A stretch of 64,000 nucleotides of DNA, from contig CAWCZO010000010.1 of the NCBI GenBank assembly GCA_963800065.1, forward strand, positions 186,001 through 250,000, in the 5' to 3' direction. The notes beneath the pieces were generated by a model that was not told the origin of the DNA, searched no databases, and was given only the letters and a program-made list of their open reading frames with translations. Positions 17,501-27,003 of this stretch are shown here, piece after piece. Both the position numbers and the translations under genes were made by a program. Positions within the stretch are counted from its first letter, which is position 1, and every line of letters begins with the position of its first letter. Origin of the DNA: CAWJFJ01 sp963800065. GTDB taxonomy: Bacteria; Actinomycetota; Acidimicrobiia; Acidimicrobiales; UBA8190.

Positions 17501-17850
17501 GTCTCCCGCCGCAGGCGGGCCGCCACCAGAGCCACGACGGGGCCGGGGGCGGCGCGCCCCGCCAGGGCGGCCAGGCGCAGCAGGCCGCGGTCGGCGGCGG
17601 AGACCCCTTCCAGGTCACCGGCCGTGACCCCCACCAGTTGGCCGGCCGCCGTGCGGACATCGGTGGGGCGTAACACCCGGTCGGCCAGGGAGAAGATCAA
17701 CCGGGTTCCCGACTCGCTGGCCAGCAGCCGGCGCAGCCGGAGCTGGCGCCGCCGCTGGCCGGGCGAGATGCCGGCCCGGGCGGCGACCAGAAGGTCGGCG
17801 GCCAGGGCCACCGAACCGTCGATGAGCTCGTCCTCCGAGAGGGTCGACAT
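14512..17850 (-). CDS. putA: Bifunctional proline dehydrogenase / pyrroline-5-carboxylate dehydrogenase
   Basis: This 1112-residue enzyme oxidises proline to glutamate in two steps. The proline dehydrogenase barrel (about 120-440) shows 'DCVSVKVSSVAAG', 'RIRLVKGANLAMENVDAELHGW' and 'PYRTKADTDASYIRLLERLM', with FAD- and proline-binding residues. The aldehyde dehydrogenase half (about 490-960) has 'PWNFPYAIPAGGSLAALAAGNTVILKPSPEAP', 'LAETSGKNAMVV' and catalytic Cys near 744 in 'GHAGQKCSAAS'. There is no N-terminal ribbon-helix-helix, so it is not a DNA-binding PutA. About 150 extra C-terminal residues resemble the accessory domain of long PutA types. The next gene (amidohydrolase) ends directly upstream. 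Confidence 0.93.
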   Translation of the reverse strand: MSTLSEDELIDGSVALAADLLVAARAGISPGQRRRQLRLRRLLASESGTRLIFSLADRVLRPTDVRTAAGQLVGVTAGDLEGVSAADRGLLRLAALAGRAAPGPVVALVAARLRRETGSLVYPAEAGPLGRRLARLWAAGRRPNLNLLGEAILGWQEAERRTAAVDQLLRRGDVDCVSVKVSSVAAGLTLIDFEGSVRRITAPLRQLYRRAGSADVAKLVNLDMEEHRDLDLTVDSFMRTLDDDEFAPLTAGIALQAYLPDSHAALDRLLDWAGRRREAGGAPIRIRLVKGANLAMENVDAELHGWPAAPYRTKADTDASYIRLLERLMEAAGRGTVEVGVASHNLFDVALALILSEQAGASVDIEMLAGMADNQAAAVAERSGRLLFYVPATTRRDFRNALAYLARRLDENTTPEGFLRHALDMVPGSADWDDQAGRFARSVRARGDVQTVPFQTQDRSRAAPTGSPTTDGPPVAGDGGFANEPDTDLTVPANRRWALTALGMAPPDPPAPATERDIDRAVTRAGAAAARWAATTATERRHLLEAAADVMAAGRAKAVAVMTSEAGKTFAEADPEVSEAVDYARWYAAGTDLLASLEGEVASVPCGPVVVSPPWNFPYAIPAGGSLAALAAGNTVILKPSPEAPATAALLVAQMHGAGLGDGRVELVAAPDGPEGRHLIAHPGAGAVILTGSWETAKMFARWTPGRRLLAETSGKNAMVVTGAADVDQAVADLIRSAFGHAGQKCSAASLAIVDGSVYDRSPFLRQLADAARALRVGPGNDPATDVGPIVGPFTGSLERALTVLDPGETWLVAPECRDRDRRLWSPGVRVGVRPGSWAHTTEWFGPVLGVMRADGLDQAVEWQNAVPYGLTAGLHSLDPAEHRRWVDTVEAGNLYVNRPTTGALVGRQPFGGWKRSSVGPTAKTGGPNYLLALRRWCDAHETSVDDAAADYRRWWDSHFGRVTDLAGLSCESNQLRYRPYVPGVTVRVTEDGSDDEVAKALRAAAVTGTPVRVSLPRRRPRWHRKSEATLTVESAEALAASLADGSGARLRLLGTAEPEVLAAAAAHAVTVVDEPMCSHGRVELVRWMREQVVTRSLHRYGNVVYTPLDLR

Positions 17851-19401
17851 CTAATTCGGCACCCAGTGCGTCGTCGGTGCCGCCAACCACGAGAGGACCT
17901 GCCGGCGGGTGGTGGGACCGTGCGGCTCCCACGGCGAGGGGAGAGCGCCGTCGGCGCGCAGGTCGGCGGCCTCGGGGGTCTTCGTGGTCAGAGGGTCGGT
18001 GGCCAGCGCGCAACGGGTGGCGGTGGGGTCGATCCCGAAGAGAGCGGCGGCGTTCAGCCCGAAGACGGCGGCCTTGATGTCGTCGGTCAAGGCCGGGTAG
18101 CCGTACAGCTCCTGGTACTGCGCCGAGATCTGGAAGGCACGCATGGCCATGATCTGCGCCTGGGGGCTCCCGTACCAGATGGAGTCGGTTCCCCACATGA
18201 CGCGCTTGGTTCCCACCCGGCTGAGGATCTTCCCCATGGCGTGGGCCGCCTGATCGGGCTGGGTGAGGAGCTGGCGCCACATGGCGGCGGTGTCCACCCA
18301 GACGTTGTCGTTGGGCGGAACCCCGTGGCGGTCCAGGGCGGCGAGGACGGTGTCGATCCCGATGGTGGCGGCGGGGTCGTAGGGACCCTCGGCATGGGAC
18401 GGGTCCCATGCCGAGTGGTAGATGACGAAGTTCATGTCGGGGTAGAGCCGTGACACCGCCACCACGTCGTCGGGATGGTTGAAGGTGGGGTCGAAGTCCA
18501 CCAAGGGGAGGCCCTTGTGGGCGACGAAGACCTTGACCCCGAGATCGTGGGCGTGTTGGACGGTGGGAAGGCCGATGGCCGGGTCCTCCAGCGAATAGCC
18601 CTGCCCGGTCGGGCTCCAGGCCGTGTACACCTTGAAGGCGCAGAGGTGGCCCGAGTGCGCGGCGGCCGTCATCTCGTCGAGGGTCTGCCCCAGGGGACCG
18701 ACATTGGGGGCCACGATGTTCTCCACCAGTACCCGGGCGGCCCCCCCGTGTGTGAGCCCGGCGACGACCTCCTGGGTGTCCACCGCATCGGGAAAGGGGA
18801 TGGGGGCGTTGGACGGTCCCGAGTTGGGGACGTCGGTGAGGACGGCCACCGTGGTGTCGCTGGCCAGGAACATGTCGTGGAGATAGGTGGCCCGGTCCAC
18901 ACAGTCGAGCTGAGGGCTGTCGGAACAGCCGGCGGGAAGCATGCCGAGGATGAGGCCGACGGTGGAGGGGGCGTTGCGCACCCAGGGGCCGGCCGGGATC
19001 ACATGGTGGGTGTGGACGTCGAAGATGAACTCCCCCTTGGTGGCCAGCGTCTCGTGACAGGCGTCGGCGTCGACGGGGGGTGCGCTGCGGAAGGTACCGC
19101 CCGGTCCGGACCCCGGCGTCTTCGACGAACGGCCGGCCGGCGGCCCGGCGCATCCGGCCAACTCGAATGCCGCCAGCGACGCCGCCACCGCCCCCGCGCT
19201 CTGCAGAAAGAGCCGCCGGTCCATCCCGGTGCGGGTGGCGGAGGATTCCACCGTCGATCGGATCAGGGCGTCGGTGGCCCGGTGTCCGGCATGCGACGCG
19301 GCCGGGACGAACTCGCCGTTGGAGACGGGACCGGCCGGGAGGGGCAGGGGTGCCTCCTCGTGGTGGCGGCGCGCACGGGAGAACCGACCGACCACAGCCA
19401 T
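17851..19401 (-). CDS. Tat-type exported amidohydrolase (metal-dependent TIM barrel)
   Basis: A 516-residue protein of the amidohydrolase_2 group. 'FIFDVHTHHVIP' supplies the H-x-H metal motif, 'HAHDLGVKVFVAHKGLP' and 'NFVIYHSAWDP' later histidines, and 'RVMWGTDSIW' the barrel-end Asp. Upstream, 'MDRRLFLQSAGAVAASLAAFELAGC' is a twin-arginine signal with a lipobox-like LAGC. It is preceded by about 60 residues including 'SNGEFVP', which I recall from actinobacterial relatives, so the ATG at 19401 is preferred over 19224. It probably hydrolyses or decarboxylates an aromatic or cyclic substrate outside the cytoplasm. Its stop abuts the putA start, so the two may be co-transcribed. Confidence 0.8.
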   Translation of the reverse strand: MAVVGRFSRARRHHEEAPLPLPAGPVSNGEFVPAASHAGHRATDALIRSTVESSATRTGMDRRLFLQSAGAVAASLAAFELAGCAGPPAGRSSKTPGSGPGGTFRSAPPVDADACHETLATKGEFIFDVHTHHVIPAGPWVRNAPSTVGLILGMLPAGCSDSPQLDCVDRATYLHDMFLASDTTVAVLTDVPNSGPSNAPIPFPDAVDTQEVVAGLTHGGAARVLVENIVAPNVGPLGQTLDEMTAAAHSGHLCAFKVYTAWSPTGQGYSLEDPAIGLPTVQHAHDLGVKVFVAHKGLPLVDFDPTFNHPDDVVAVSRLYPDMNFVIYHSAWDPSHAEGPYDPAATIGIDTVLAALDRHGVPPNDNVWVDTAAMWRQLLTQPDQAAHAMGKILSRVGTKRVMWGTDSIWYGSPQAQIMAMRAFQISAQYQELYGYPALTDDIKAAVFGLNAAALFGIDPTATRCALATDPLTTKTPEAADLRADGALPSPWEPHGPTTRRQVLSWLAAPTTHWVPN

Positions 19402-19477
19402 GGGGTCGACGCTATGCCGACGGAAGGTCACCCGCGTGCCGTCTCCACCTCCGGTCGCCGGTGACGGCCTCGGTACT

Positions 19478-20626
19478 GTGGAGACGGTGGTCCGCCTTCC
19501 CACCATCGCCCGGGAGTGGACCCGGATCGGGATCATCGGCTTCGGCGGACCGCCCGCCCATGTGGCGCTGCTCCGTGGGCTCTGCGTCGACAAGAACGGG
19601 TGGCTCACGGCCCGCGAGTTCCAAGACGGCGTGGCGGCGACCAACATGCTGCCGGGACCGGCGTCGACGCAGCTCGCCATCTTCTGCGCCTGGCGCCTCC
19701 GCGGCCGCCTCGGCGCCTTCGTCGGGGGAGTCTGTTTCATCGCTCCGGGACTCCTCGTCATCCTGGCCCTGTCCGCCGTCTTCCTCGCCCCCCATCCGCC
19801 TCTGTGGATCCGGGGAGCGGCGGCCGGCGCCGGCTCGGCGGTGGCCGCCGTAGCCGTCAGGGCCTCGACCGGCCTCATGCCCGCCGGGTGGCGACGGACC
19901 GACCACGACGGCGCCGGGAGGGTGAGGTGGCTCTGTTACCTGGTGGCCGGGGCGGCGGCGGCCGCCACCGTGGGCCAGTACCTCGTCCTCGTCCTCCTGG
20001 CGTGCGGGCTCGTCGAGGTGGCCGTGCGGGCCGGTCCGTGGTGGGGTCCGGACCGGGGACACCTGACCCTCGTCCCACTGGTGATCCCGGCGGCGGGGGG
20101 ACTATCGGCGCTCACGTGGGTGGCCTTCAAGGTCGGGGCCCTCTCGTACGGCGGCGGCTTCGTCATCATCCCGCTCATGCAGCACGACGCCGTGACCACC
20201 TACCACTGGATGACGGCCACCCAGTTCCTCGACGCCGTGGCGCTCGGCCAGGTCACTCCCGGCCCCGTCGTCCAGACCGTGGCCGTCGTGGGCTACGCCG
20301 CCGGGGGTCTGGCCAGCGCGCTGCTGGCCTCGCTGGTGGCCTTCGCCCCCTCCTTCGCCTTCGTCATGGTCGGGGCGCCGCACTTCGGCCGGTTGCGCTC
20401 GAGTGTGCGCGTCCAGGCGTTCCTCACCGGCGCCGGGGCAGCCACCGTGGGGGCGATCGCCGGCGCCGCCGTCCCTCTCGGGATCGCCCTGGTCCACCTC
20501 TGGCAACTGGGCGTGCTCGGCCTGGCCGCCGTCTGGCTCCTGGGTCTTCGCCGGGGCGTGGTGACCGCCCTCGTGGCCGCCGGCGTGTTGGGCGTGGTCG
20601 CCGTCATGGCCGGGGCACCGCCCTGA
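19478..20626 (+). CDS. chrA: Chromate transporter family protein (ChrA, two-domain)
   Basis: A 382-residue membrane protein with the two homologous CHR halves. The N half has 'FGGPPAHVALL' and 'NMLPGPASTQLAIF'; the C half has 'FKVGALSYGGGFVIIPLMQHDAV' and 'FLDAVALGQVTPGPVVQTVAVVGY'. About ten hydrophobic segments are visible. The family exports chromate, or possibly other oxyanions such as sulfate. The start is uncertain: GTG at 19478 is chosen because it begins just before the first conserved residues. It is divergent from the amidohydrolase and converges on the permease with 10 bp between stops. Confidence 0.85.
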   Translation: METVVRLPTIAREWTRIGIIGFGGPPAHVALLRGLCVDKNGWLTAREFQDGVAATNMLPGPASTQLAIFCAWRLRGRLGAFVGGVCFIAPGLLVILALSAVFLAPHPPLWIRGAAAGAGSAVAAVAVRASTGLMPAGWRRTDHDGAGRVRWLCYLVAGAAAAATVGQYLVLVLLACGLVEVAVRAGPWWGPDRGHLTLVPLVIPAAGGLSALTWVAFKVGALSYGGGFVIIPLMQHDAVTTYHWMTATQFLDAVALGQVTPGPVVQTVAVVGYAAGGLASALLASLVAFAPSFAFVMVGAPHFGRLRSSVRVQAFLTGAGAATVGAIAGAAVPLGIALVHLWQLGVLGLAAVWLLGLRRGVVTALVAAGVLGVVAVMAGAPP

Positions 20627-20636
20627 GCCTCGGCCG

Positions 20637-21821
20637 TCAGGGGCCGGGCTCCGGGGCGGGACGCCGAGGGGCACCGGTGTCGGCCGGCGAGCCGCCCATC
20701 ATCTTGAGCATCGGTGTCCCGCCGGTGCGCACGAAGCGCAGGATCAGCCCGGCGGCCACCACGAGCGCCACGATGTCGAGGACGGTGGTGGGGTCGAAGC
20801 GGACGGCCATCTCGGTCACCTTGGCGTGGCGCGTGGCGGGGACCAGTCCGAGCCCACCGAAGAGGAACCCCACGGCGTAGCCGGCCAGCACCATGGTGCC
20901 GTAGAAGGTGGCCAGGATGAACAGCATCATCCGGGTGCCGTAGTACTTCCGGTAGATCACCAGGATGGGCACGATGATCAGGTCGGCGAAGACGAAGGAG
21001 ATCACACCCCCGAAGCTCATGCCCCCGTTCCAGAGCACCCCGGCCAACGGCACGTTCCCGATCGAGCAGACGAAACTGAGCAGGCTCACGATCGGACCGA
21101 TCAACGGCCCCCAGAACCTGGACAGCAGCGGATGGCGCGCCAAGAAGAGGTGCCGCCAGAAGGAATCGGGGACCCAGGCGGCCACCGCCCCGGCGATGAG
21201 CAACCCGAGGACGATGTCCCGGATGACCGCCGCCCACTCCATGACGAAGATGTGCGAGATCGACGTGAGGGCCTGCGGCGAGCGCAGGCGGTGCCACAGG
21301 CCGCCCTCCTCCTCGATGGTCATGTCCATGGCGGCGTGGCCCTCCATGGAGCCGGGCCGCCCGATGTCGGCCTCGGCGGCGGCGCTGTCCAGGAGGCGCT
21401 GGCGCAGCAGCAGACGGAAGGCCACGGCCACCAGCACGATCATGACGGGCCCGCCCACGAACTCGGCCAGGGTGAACTGCCAACCGACGAGCAGGGCCAG
21501 GACGACGCCCAGTTCGACCACCAGGTTGGTCGAGGCGATCTCGAACGTCATGGCGGCCGTGAAGCTCGCCCCTTGCCGGAACAGGGCCCGGGCCAGCGCC
21601 ACGGCGGCGTAGGAACACGAGGAGGAGGCGGCACCGAATCCGGCGGCCACGGCCAGGGTCCGGGGCCGGTCGTCACCCAGCCGCCTGATGACGGTGCTCC
21701 GCCTCACCACCGCCTGGACCACGGCGGACAGGGCGAAGCCGAAGATCAGCGCCCACAGGATCTCCCACGTCATCGAGCCGCTGACGGTCAGGGCGTGACC
21801 GACGGCACGCACCGCCCTCAC
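20637..21821 (-). CDS. Permease of the ArsP/DUF318 family
   Basis: A 394-residue protein with about eight to ten membrane segments. 'GAASSSCSYAAVALARALF' and 'VCSIGNVPLAGVLWNGGMSFGGVISFVFADLIIVPILVIYRKYYG' are the paired signature segments of the permease family PF03773 (SO_0444/ArsP-like). In that family the cysteines are linked to organoarsenical or metal export. A central hydrophilic loop contains Met/His-rich 'SMEGHAAMDMT', which could bind metal. Substrate unproven. The DMT gene stops inside its first codons (ATGA overlap at 21818-21821), though transcription order is permease first. Confidence 0.78.
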   Translation of the reverse strand: MRAVRAVGHALTVSGSMTWEILWALIFGFALSAVVQAVVRRSTVIRRLGDDRPRTLAVAAGFGAASSSCSYAAVALARALFRQGASFTAAMTFEIASTNLVVELGVVLALLVGWQFTLAEFVGGPVMIVLVAVAFRLLLRQRLLDSAAAEADIGRPGSMEGHAAMDMTIEEEGGLWHRLRSPQALTSISHIFVMEWAAVIRDIVLGLLIAGAVAAWVPDSFWRHLFLARHPLLSRFWGPLIGPIVSLLSFVCSIGNVPLAGVLWNGGMSFGGVISFVFADLIIVPILVIYRKYYGTRMMLFILATFYGTMVLAGYAVGFLFGGLGLVPATRHAKVTEMAVRFDPTTVLDIVALVVAAGLILRFVRTGGTPMLKMMGGSPADTGAPRRPAPEPGP

Positions 21822-22741
21822 GGTTGGTCGCCGACGTGGTCCGTCCCGATCACCGGCGACCGCGTCAGGGCGAAGACACCGAAGACCACCAGGACGAGGC
21901 CCAGGCCCTCCCAGACCGGGGCCAGCCCGTGGGAGGCGACGCTCTCACCGAAGAGACCGAGGCCGATGACCACGGCCACCAGCGGCTGGGCCACGGTCAG
22001 GGTGGGCAGCGACAGGCGCAGCGCCCCGGCGTGGAAGGCGCTCTGGGTGAGCAGCAGGGCCACCACCCCGCCGACCACCAAGGCGTAGGGCTCCCAGGTC
22101 TCGAGGGTGTGGACCACCCCGCCGTCGAGGATGTGCCCGGTGCGCTCGGTGAGGGCGGCCACGTAGCCGAAGGCCGTGCCCGATCCGGCTCCGAGCAGCA
22201 CGGCGGCGACGGGGCGTGATCCGCGGTGGGCCCCGAGAACCATGGCCCCGCACCCGACGGCGATGACGACGGTCAGAACCGTCCACGCCTCGGCCGACAC
22301 GTGGGGGCGACCGAGGCCCGGATTGGCCACGCCGAGAAAGAGGGCCAGGCCGACCATGATCACCACCGTCGAGGTGATGTCGGAGCGGGAGATGCGGCGG
22401 TGGTCGAGCCATGCCGCCACGGGGAGGGCGAAGACCAGACTGAGGACGAGGAGGGGCTCGACCAGGGGCAGCGCCCCCCGGCGCAGGGCCAGGAATTGCA
22501 GGAGATAGCCGACGCCGTCGAGGGCGTTCCCGACCAGCCACATCGGGCGCCGGGCCAGTCGGACGAGGAGCCCCACGCGTACCGACAGCTCCGGGGGCTG
22601 GCGGATGGCGGCGTGGTGCTGGAGCACCGCCGCCAGCCCGTAGGAGGCGGCGCTGGCGATCGAGAGGGCCACCACCGAGACCAGGCTGCGCCCGATGTGA
22701 TGGTGAAAGACCTTCAACCCGAAGCCCACGAGCGCCACCAC
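21818..22741 (-). CDS. DMT-superfamily transporter (EamA-like)
   Basis: A 307-residue integral membrane protein with about ten transmembrane helices. 'SIASAASYGLAAVLQHHAA', 'LDGVGYLLQFLALRRGALPLVEPLLVLSLVFALPVAAW' and 'LTQSAFHAGALRLSLPTLTVAQPLVAVVIGLGLFGE' show the duplicated DMT pattern. The usual role is export or uptake of small metabolites; no specificity can be read. Its end overlaps the start of the permease gene on the same strand (ATGA), so the two are coupled with the DMT gene first. The ATG at 22741 is the most upstream plausible start; a start nearer the first helix is possible. Confidence 0.75.
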   Translation of the reverse strand: MVALVGFGLKVFHHHIGRSLVSVVALSIASAASYGLAAVLQHHAAIRQPPELSVRVGLLVRLARRPMWLVGNALDGVGYLLQFLALRRGALPLVEPLLVLSLVFALPVAAWLDHRRISRSDITSTVVIMVGLALFLGVANPGLGRPHVSAEAWTVLTVVIAVGCGAMVLGAHRGSRPVAAVLLGAGSGTAFGYVAALTERTGHILDGGVVHTLETWEPYALVVGGVVALLLTQSAFHAGALRLSLPTLTVAQPLVAVVIGLGLFGESVASHGLAPVWEGLGLVLVVFGVFALTRSPVIGTDHVGDQP

Positions 22742-22843
22742 CGTGACAGCCTCCCGCGCCCGCCGTGGTGGCGCAGGATCCGGGGCCCGGTCGGCGTCCC
22801 GGTGGGGCCGTCGGCCCTTCCGGTGGCGGGGGCGCCGGCGCTG

Positions 22844-23383
22844 CTAGCCCAGCTCGGCCAGCAGCTCCCGGCAGCGCTCGGCGTTGCGGGCCAGGGTGGC
22901 CCGGAAGGCGTCCATCCGGGCCAGCTTGGCGTTCAACTGCTCCTTCAGTGACTCGTTCAGGACCAGGGCCTCTTCGAGCAGGGCCCGGCGCTGGAGCCGG
23001 GCCGCCGACGTGTCGACCTCCTGCTCGGCCCGGTAGGCGGCGCGTACCTCGTCGAGCCGCTGCTCGGATTCCAGAAACCCTTTGATCTCCTCCAGGTTCA
23101 TCCCCAGCGCCTCGCGCAGCTCGAGGATGCGCTGGAGCTGGACCAGGTCGCTCCCGCGGTAGCGCCGCTCGCCCCCGGCCGTGTACAGCGACGGGCAGAG
23201 CAGGCCCAGCTCGTCGTAGTAGCGCAGGGTGCGGGCCGAGACCCCGGCCCGGGAGGCGGCGTCGCTGATGCGCAGTCCCGTCTCGCTCTGGCCGCAGGAC
23301 TCCGCCGACGCCGACGCCGGCCCGCCGGCGGGCACCACCACGGGGACGCTGTCCGGGTTCTTCACCGGCGTGCTCCTGGCCAC
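22844..23383 (-). CDS. MerR-family regulator, partner of the upstream MFS exporter
   Basis: A 179-residue regulator with a MerR winged helix at about 37-105: 'LRISDAASRAGVSARTLRYYDELGLLCPSLYTAGGERRYRGSDLVQLQRILELREALGMNLEEIKGFL'. A long dimerisation coiled coil follows. The C-terminal coil lacks cysteine clusters, so a metal sensor is unlikely and a drug or organic-ligand sensor is more plausible. The gene starts 9 bp after the MFS stop and is surely co-transcribed with it. The likely operator is the dyad at 25157-25172 upstream of the MFS gene. Confidence 0.85.
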   Translation of the reverse strand: MARSTPVKNPDSVPVVVPAGGPASASAESCGQSETGLRISDAASRAGVSARTLRYYDELGLLCPSLYTAGGERRYRGSDLVQLQRILELREALGMNLEEIKGFLESEQRLDEVRAAYRAEQEVDTSAARLQRRALLEEALVLNESLKEQLNAKLARMDAFRATLARNAERCRELLAELG

Positions 23384-23392
23384 GGCCTCAGC

Positions 23393-25147
23393 TCACACCA
23401 GCAGTGGCTCGGTCTCGGCCACCGCTTCCTCGGCCGGCTCCACCGGGTAGGACTCCCCGTCGGGCTCGGTGTAGTGGTACTTCCCGCCCCGCAGGAGCGA
23501 GGCGACGGCGCCGAACAGGCAGACGATGGCGGCGAAGTCGAACGCCTTCTCCAGGCCCTTGCCGAAGGGGGCCGAGATGAGGTGGGGGAAGAACGACCGG
23601 CCCGTGATGGTGTGGGCCTGGGCCGCCGTCATGTGGTGCAGCGCCGCCGGGCCCAGCAGTGTGGCCATGGGGTTGTAACCGAGGAAGGCGGCGAAGAGCG
23701 AGCCCACGGGCGGGACGTGCGAGACGCGGGCGGCGGTGGCGGCCGGGACGCCGTGGGCCTCCAGACCGTGCAGGAGAGCGGTCGGCAGGGTGGCGGCCAG
23801 GCCCAGGATCATCAGGGTGAAGAAGATGCCGATGGAGAGGACCTGGGCCGAGGAATTGAAGGTGGCGGCCATGCCCGCTCCCGCCCCGCGCTGGTTGGCG
23901 GGAAGGCTGTTCATGATCCCCGTCTGGTTGGGGGCGATGAAGAGGCCCATCCCGACCGAGTTGAAGAACAGCAGGGCGGCGAACGACGGGTAGCCGAAGT
24001 CGACTGGCAGCGCCTGCAGCAGGAGGAAGGTGACGGCCACCAGCAGCAGGCCCCCGGAGGCGAAGGGACGCGCCCCGTAGCGGTCGGCCAGATGGCCGGC
24101 CAGGGGCCCGGCGGCGAGGAAGCCCACGGTCAACGGCACCATGTAGATGCCGGCCCACAGCGGGGTCGAGCTGAAGCTGTAGCCGTGCAGGGGCAGCCAG
24201 ATGCCCTGCAGCCAGATGATCAACATGAACATGAGGCCGCCGCGGCTGAGCGACGCCAACCCACTGGCCACGTTGCCGGCCGTGAAGGCCCGGATGCGGA
24301 AGAGGGTCAGCCGGAACATCGGATGGGCGACGCGTGTCTCGATGCCGCAGAACACCACCAGCAGGACGATGCCGCCGATTATCTCGGTCAGCACCGTCGG
24401 GCTGGTCCACCCCATGGTGTGGTGGCCGTACGGGAGGAGGCCGTAGGTGATCCCCACCAGGATGAGGATGAGACCGGCGGCGAAGGTGGCGTTGCCCAAC
24501 CAGTCGATGTGGGCCGGCGTGCGGACGCTTCTGTCCTCGAGCTTGCGATAGGCCCAGACCGTCCCGAAGATCCCGAACGGCACCGACACCAGGAAGACCA
24601 GGTGCCATTGCACGGGGGCCAGCAGTCCGCCCAGGACGAGGCCGATGAAGGCACCGCTGATGGCGGCCACGTTGTTGATCCCGAGGCCGAGCCCACGCTG
24701 GTCGGCGGGGAAGGCGTCGGTGATGATGGCCGAGGAGTTGGCGAAGAGCATGGCCCCGCCCACCCCCTGGCCGATCCGCATGCCGATGAGCCACACGGCC
24801 GCCCCCGGCCCGTGCATCCAGGTGACCGAGAGCAGTATGGAGAAGACGGTGAAGACGGCGAAGCCGAGGTTGTACATCTTCACCCGGCCGAAGATGTCGC
24901 CCACCCGGCCCAGCGTCACCAGCAACACGGCCAGGACGACCATGAAGCCCATGAGCATCCACAGCATGTAGCCGGTGTTGGCCGGGGTGAGGGGGTTGAG
25001 CTTGATGCCCCGGAAGATGGCCGGGAGGGCGATGAGGACGATCGACTGGTTGATGAAGACCATCAGCGTGCCCAGCGTGATGTTCGACAGGGCGATCCAC
25101 TTGTAGCGGCTGTCGCTCGACCGGGAGGCGACGGCGTTCTGGCCCAT
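23393..25147 (-). CDS. MFS multidrug exporter (DHA2/EmrB-QacA type, 14 helices)
   Basis: A 584-residue exporter. 'LGRVGDIFGRVKMYNLGF' is MFS motif A. 'LFANSSAIITDAFPADQRGLGLGINNVAAISGAFIGLVLGGLLAP' carries the antiporter motif C region. About 14 membrane segments follow, as in DHA2 proton-driven drug exporters. It is closely similar in order and wording to the exporter at 28560-30437, a paralogue. The ATG at 25147 lies 9 nt from a TTAACGTTAACGTCAA dyad with no room for a leader, so translation may be leaderless. It is followed at 9 bp by its MerR regulator. Confidence 0.87.
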   Translation of the reverse strand: MGQNAVASRSSDSRYKWIALSNITLGTLMVFINQSIVLIALPAIFRGIKLNPLTPANTGYMLWMLMGFMVVLAVLLVTLGRVGDIFGRVKMYNLGFAVFTVFSILLSVTWMHGPGAAVWLIGMRIGQGVGGAMLFANSSAIITDAFPADQRGLGLGINNVAAISGAFIGLVLGGLLAPVQWHLVFLVSVPFGIFGTVWAYRKLEDRSVRTPAHIDWLGNATFAAGLILILVGITYGLLPYGHHTMGWTSPTVLTEIIGGIVLLVVFCGIETRVAHPMFRLTLFRIRAFTAGNVASGLASLSRGGLMFMLIIWLQGIWLPLHGYSFSSTPLWAGIYMVPLTVGFLAAGPLAGHLADRYGARPFASGGLLLVAVTFLLLQALPVDFGYPSFAALLFFNSVGMGLFIAPNQTGIMNSLPANQRGAGAGMAATFNSSAQVLSIGIFFTLMILGLAATLPTALLHGLEAHGVPAATAARVSHVPPVGSLFAAFLGYNPMATLLGPAALHHMTAAQAHTITGRSFFPHLISAPFGKGLEKAFDFAAIVCLFGAVASLLRGGKYHYTEPDGESYPVEPAEEAVAETEPLLV

Positions 25148-25156
25148 GCCGATATA

Positions 25157-25172
25157 TTAACGTTAACGTCAA
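25157..25172. promoter_or_regulatory. MerR-type operator dyad upstream of the first MFS-MerR operon
   Basis: TTAACGTTAACGTCAA is a 16-bp palindrome with one mismatched pair, 9 nt before the MFS start codon. On the coding strand it reads TTGACGTTAACGTTAA and is followed by TATATC. The same core, TTGACGTTAACGT, occurs before the paralogous operon at 30449-30464. LiuR-like MerR regulators use similar TTGACGTNAACGTCAA sites (from memory). Confidence 0.62.
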
Positions 25173-25218
25173 GGTCTTGGGCCACCACCGGTCGGCCGTC
25201 TCAACCGGGCGGGAGGTC

Positions 25219-25886
25219 TCAGATCCCCGGAAACGGCTCCTCGAGGGACCCGAGCACGTGGTTGCCATGGGCTGCGAGCAGCTCTTTCGTCGAGTAATGG
25301 CCGGTCGCCACCCCGATCGAGACCGCTCCGGCGGCCTGCGCCGCCTCGATGTCACGGGGGGTGTCGCCCACCACGGACACCTGGGCCGGGGTGAGCCGGC
25401 CGTGCAGGCGGGCCGCCTTCTCGATGGCCAGCTTCGTGAGCTCGGGCCGGTCGGGTGAGTCCGAGCCGTAGGCGCCGAAGACGAAGTACCGGTTGAGGTT
25501 CCCCGGCATGAGCTTGGTCCGCGCCGCGCCCTCCATGGCCCCGGAGACGATCCCGAGCATGACCCCGGCCTCCCCCAACCGCTCGAGGGTCTGCTCCGCC
25601 CCGGGGAGCACCCGGTACTCCTTGGAGGCCCAGATCTCGTCGGCCAGGGCCAACAGGTAGCGGGCGTAGAGGGCCCCGAGCTCGTCGGGGGTCGGGTCCC
25701 GGTGGAGCACTCCCCGGAACGTCTCCCCCGCCACCTGGGGATCGGTCTCCCCGGCCGACGTGTGGGCGCCGATGTCGGCCGGGATGCCGTAGAGCGCCTC
25801 GAAGGCCACCTTCCAGCTTCTCGCCCCGGCCCCGCCGGTGTGGACGAGGGTCTCGTCCACGTCGAAGAGGACGACGACCGGTTTGG

Positions 25887-25890
<4 letters not shown>
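25219..25890 (-). CDS. HAD-superfamily phosphatase/hydrolase
   Basis: A 223-residue haloacid-dehalogenase-type enzyme. Motif I is 'VVLFDVDETLVHTGG' (nucleophile Asp, then a second Asp replacing the more usual 'DxDGTL'). Motif II is 'LGIVSGAMEG', with motif III/IV 'VSVVGDTPRDIEAAQAAGAVSIGVATG'. A helical cap lies between I and II, as in phosphoglycolate- or beta-phosphoglucomutase-like members. Substrate unknown. The GTG at 25890 overlaps the stop of the 6-phosphogluconate dehydrogenase gene (GTGA), so it probably acts on a sugar or polyol phosphate linked to that step. Confidence 0.82.
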
Positions 25891-26921
<1,031 letters not shown>

Positions 26922-26983
26922 CGTCGTTCTCCTGGGGTCGTGGTCATCGATGTCCGCTGTTCTAACCGCCTAGAGATTCCCAC

Positions 26984-27000
26984 GCCCCGAAACACGGGGC
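26984..27000 (-). terminator. Short GC hairpin after the DUF6295-like gene
   Basis: GCCCCG and CGGGGC form a 6-bp stem around a 5-nt loop, 3 bp past the stop of the 27004-27273 gene. Outer CACGCC/GGCGTG bases can extend it. No T-run follows, so intrinsic termination is only possible, not certain. Confidence 0.4.
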
Positions 27001-27003
27001 CCG

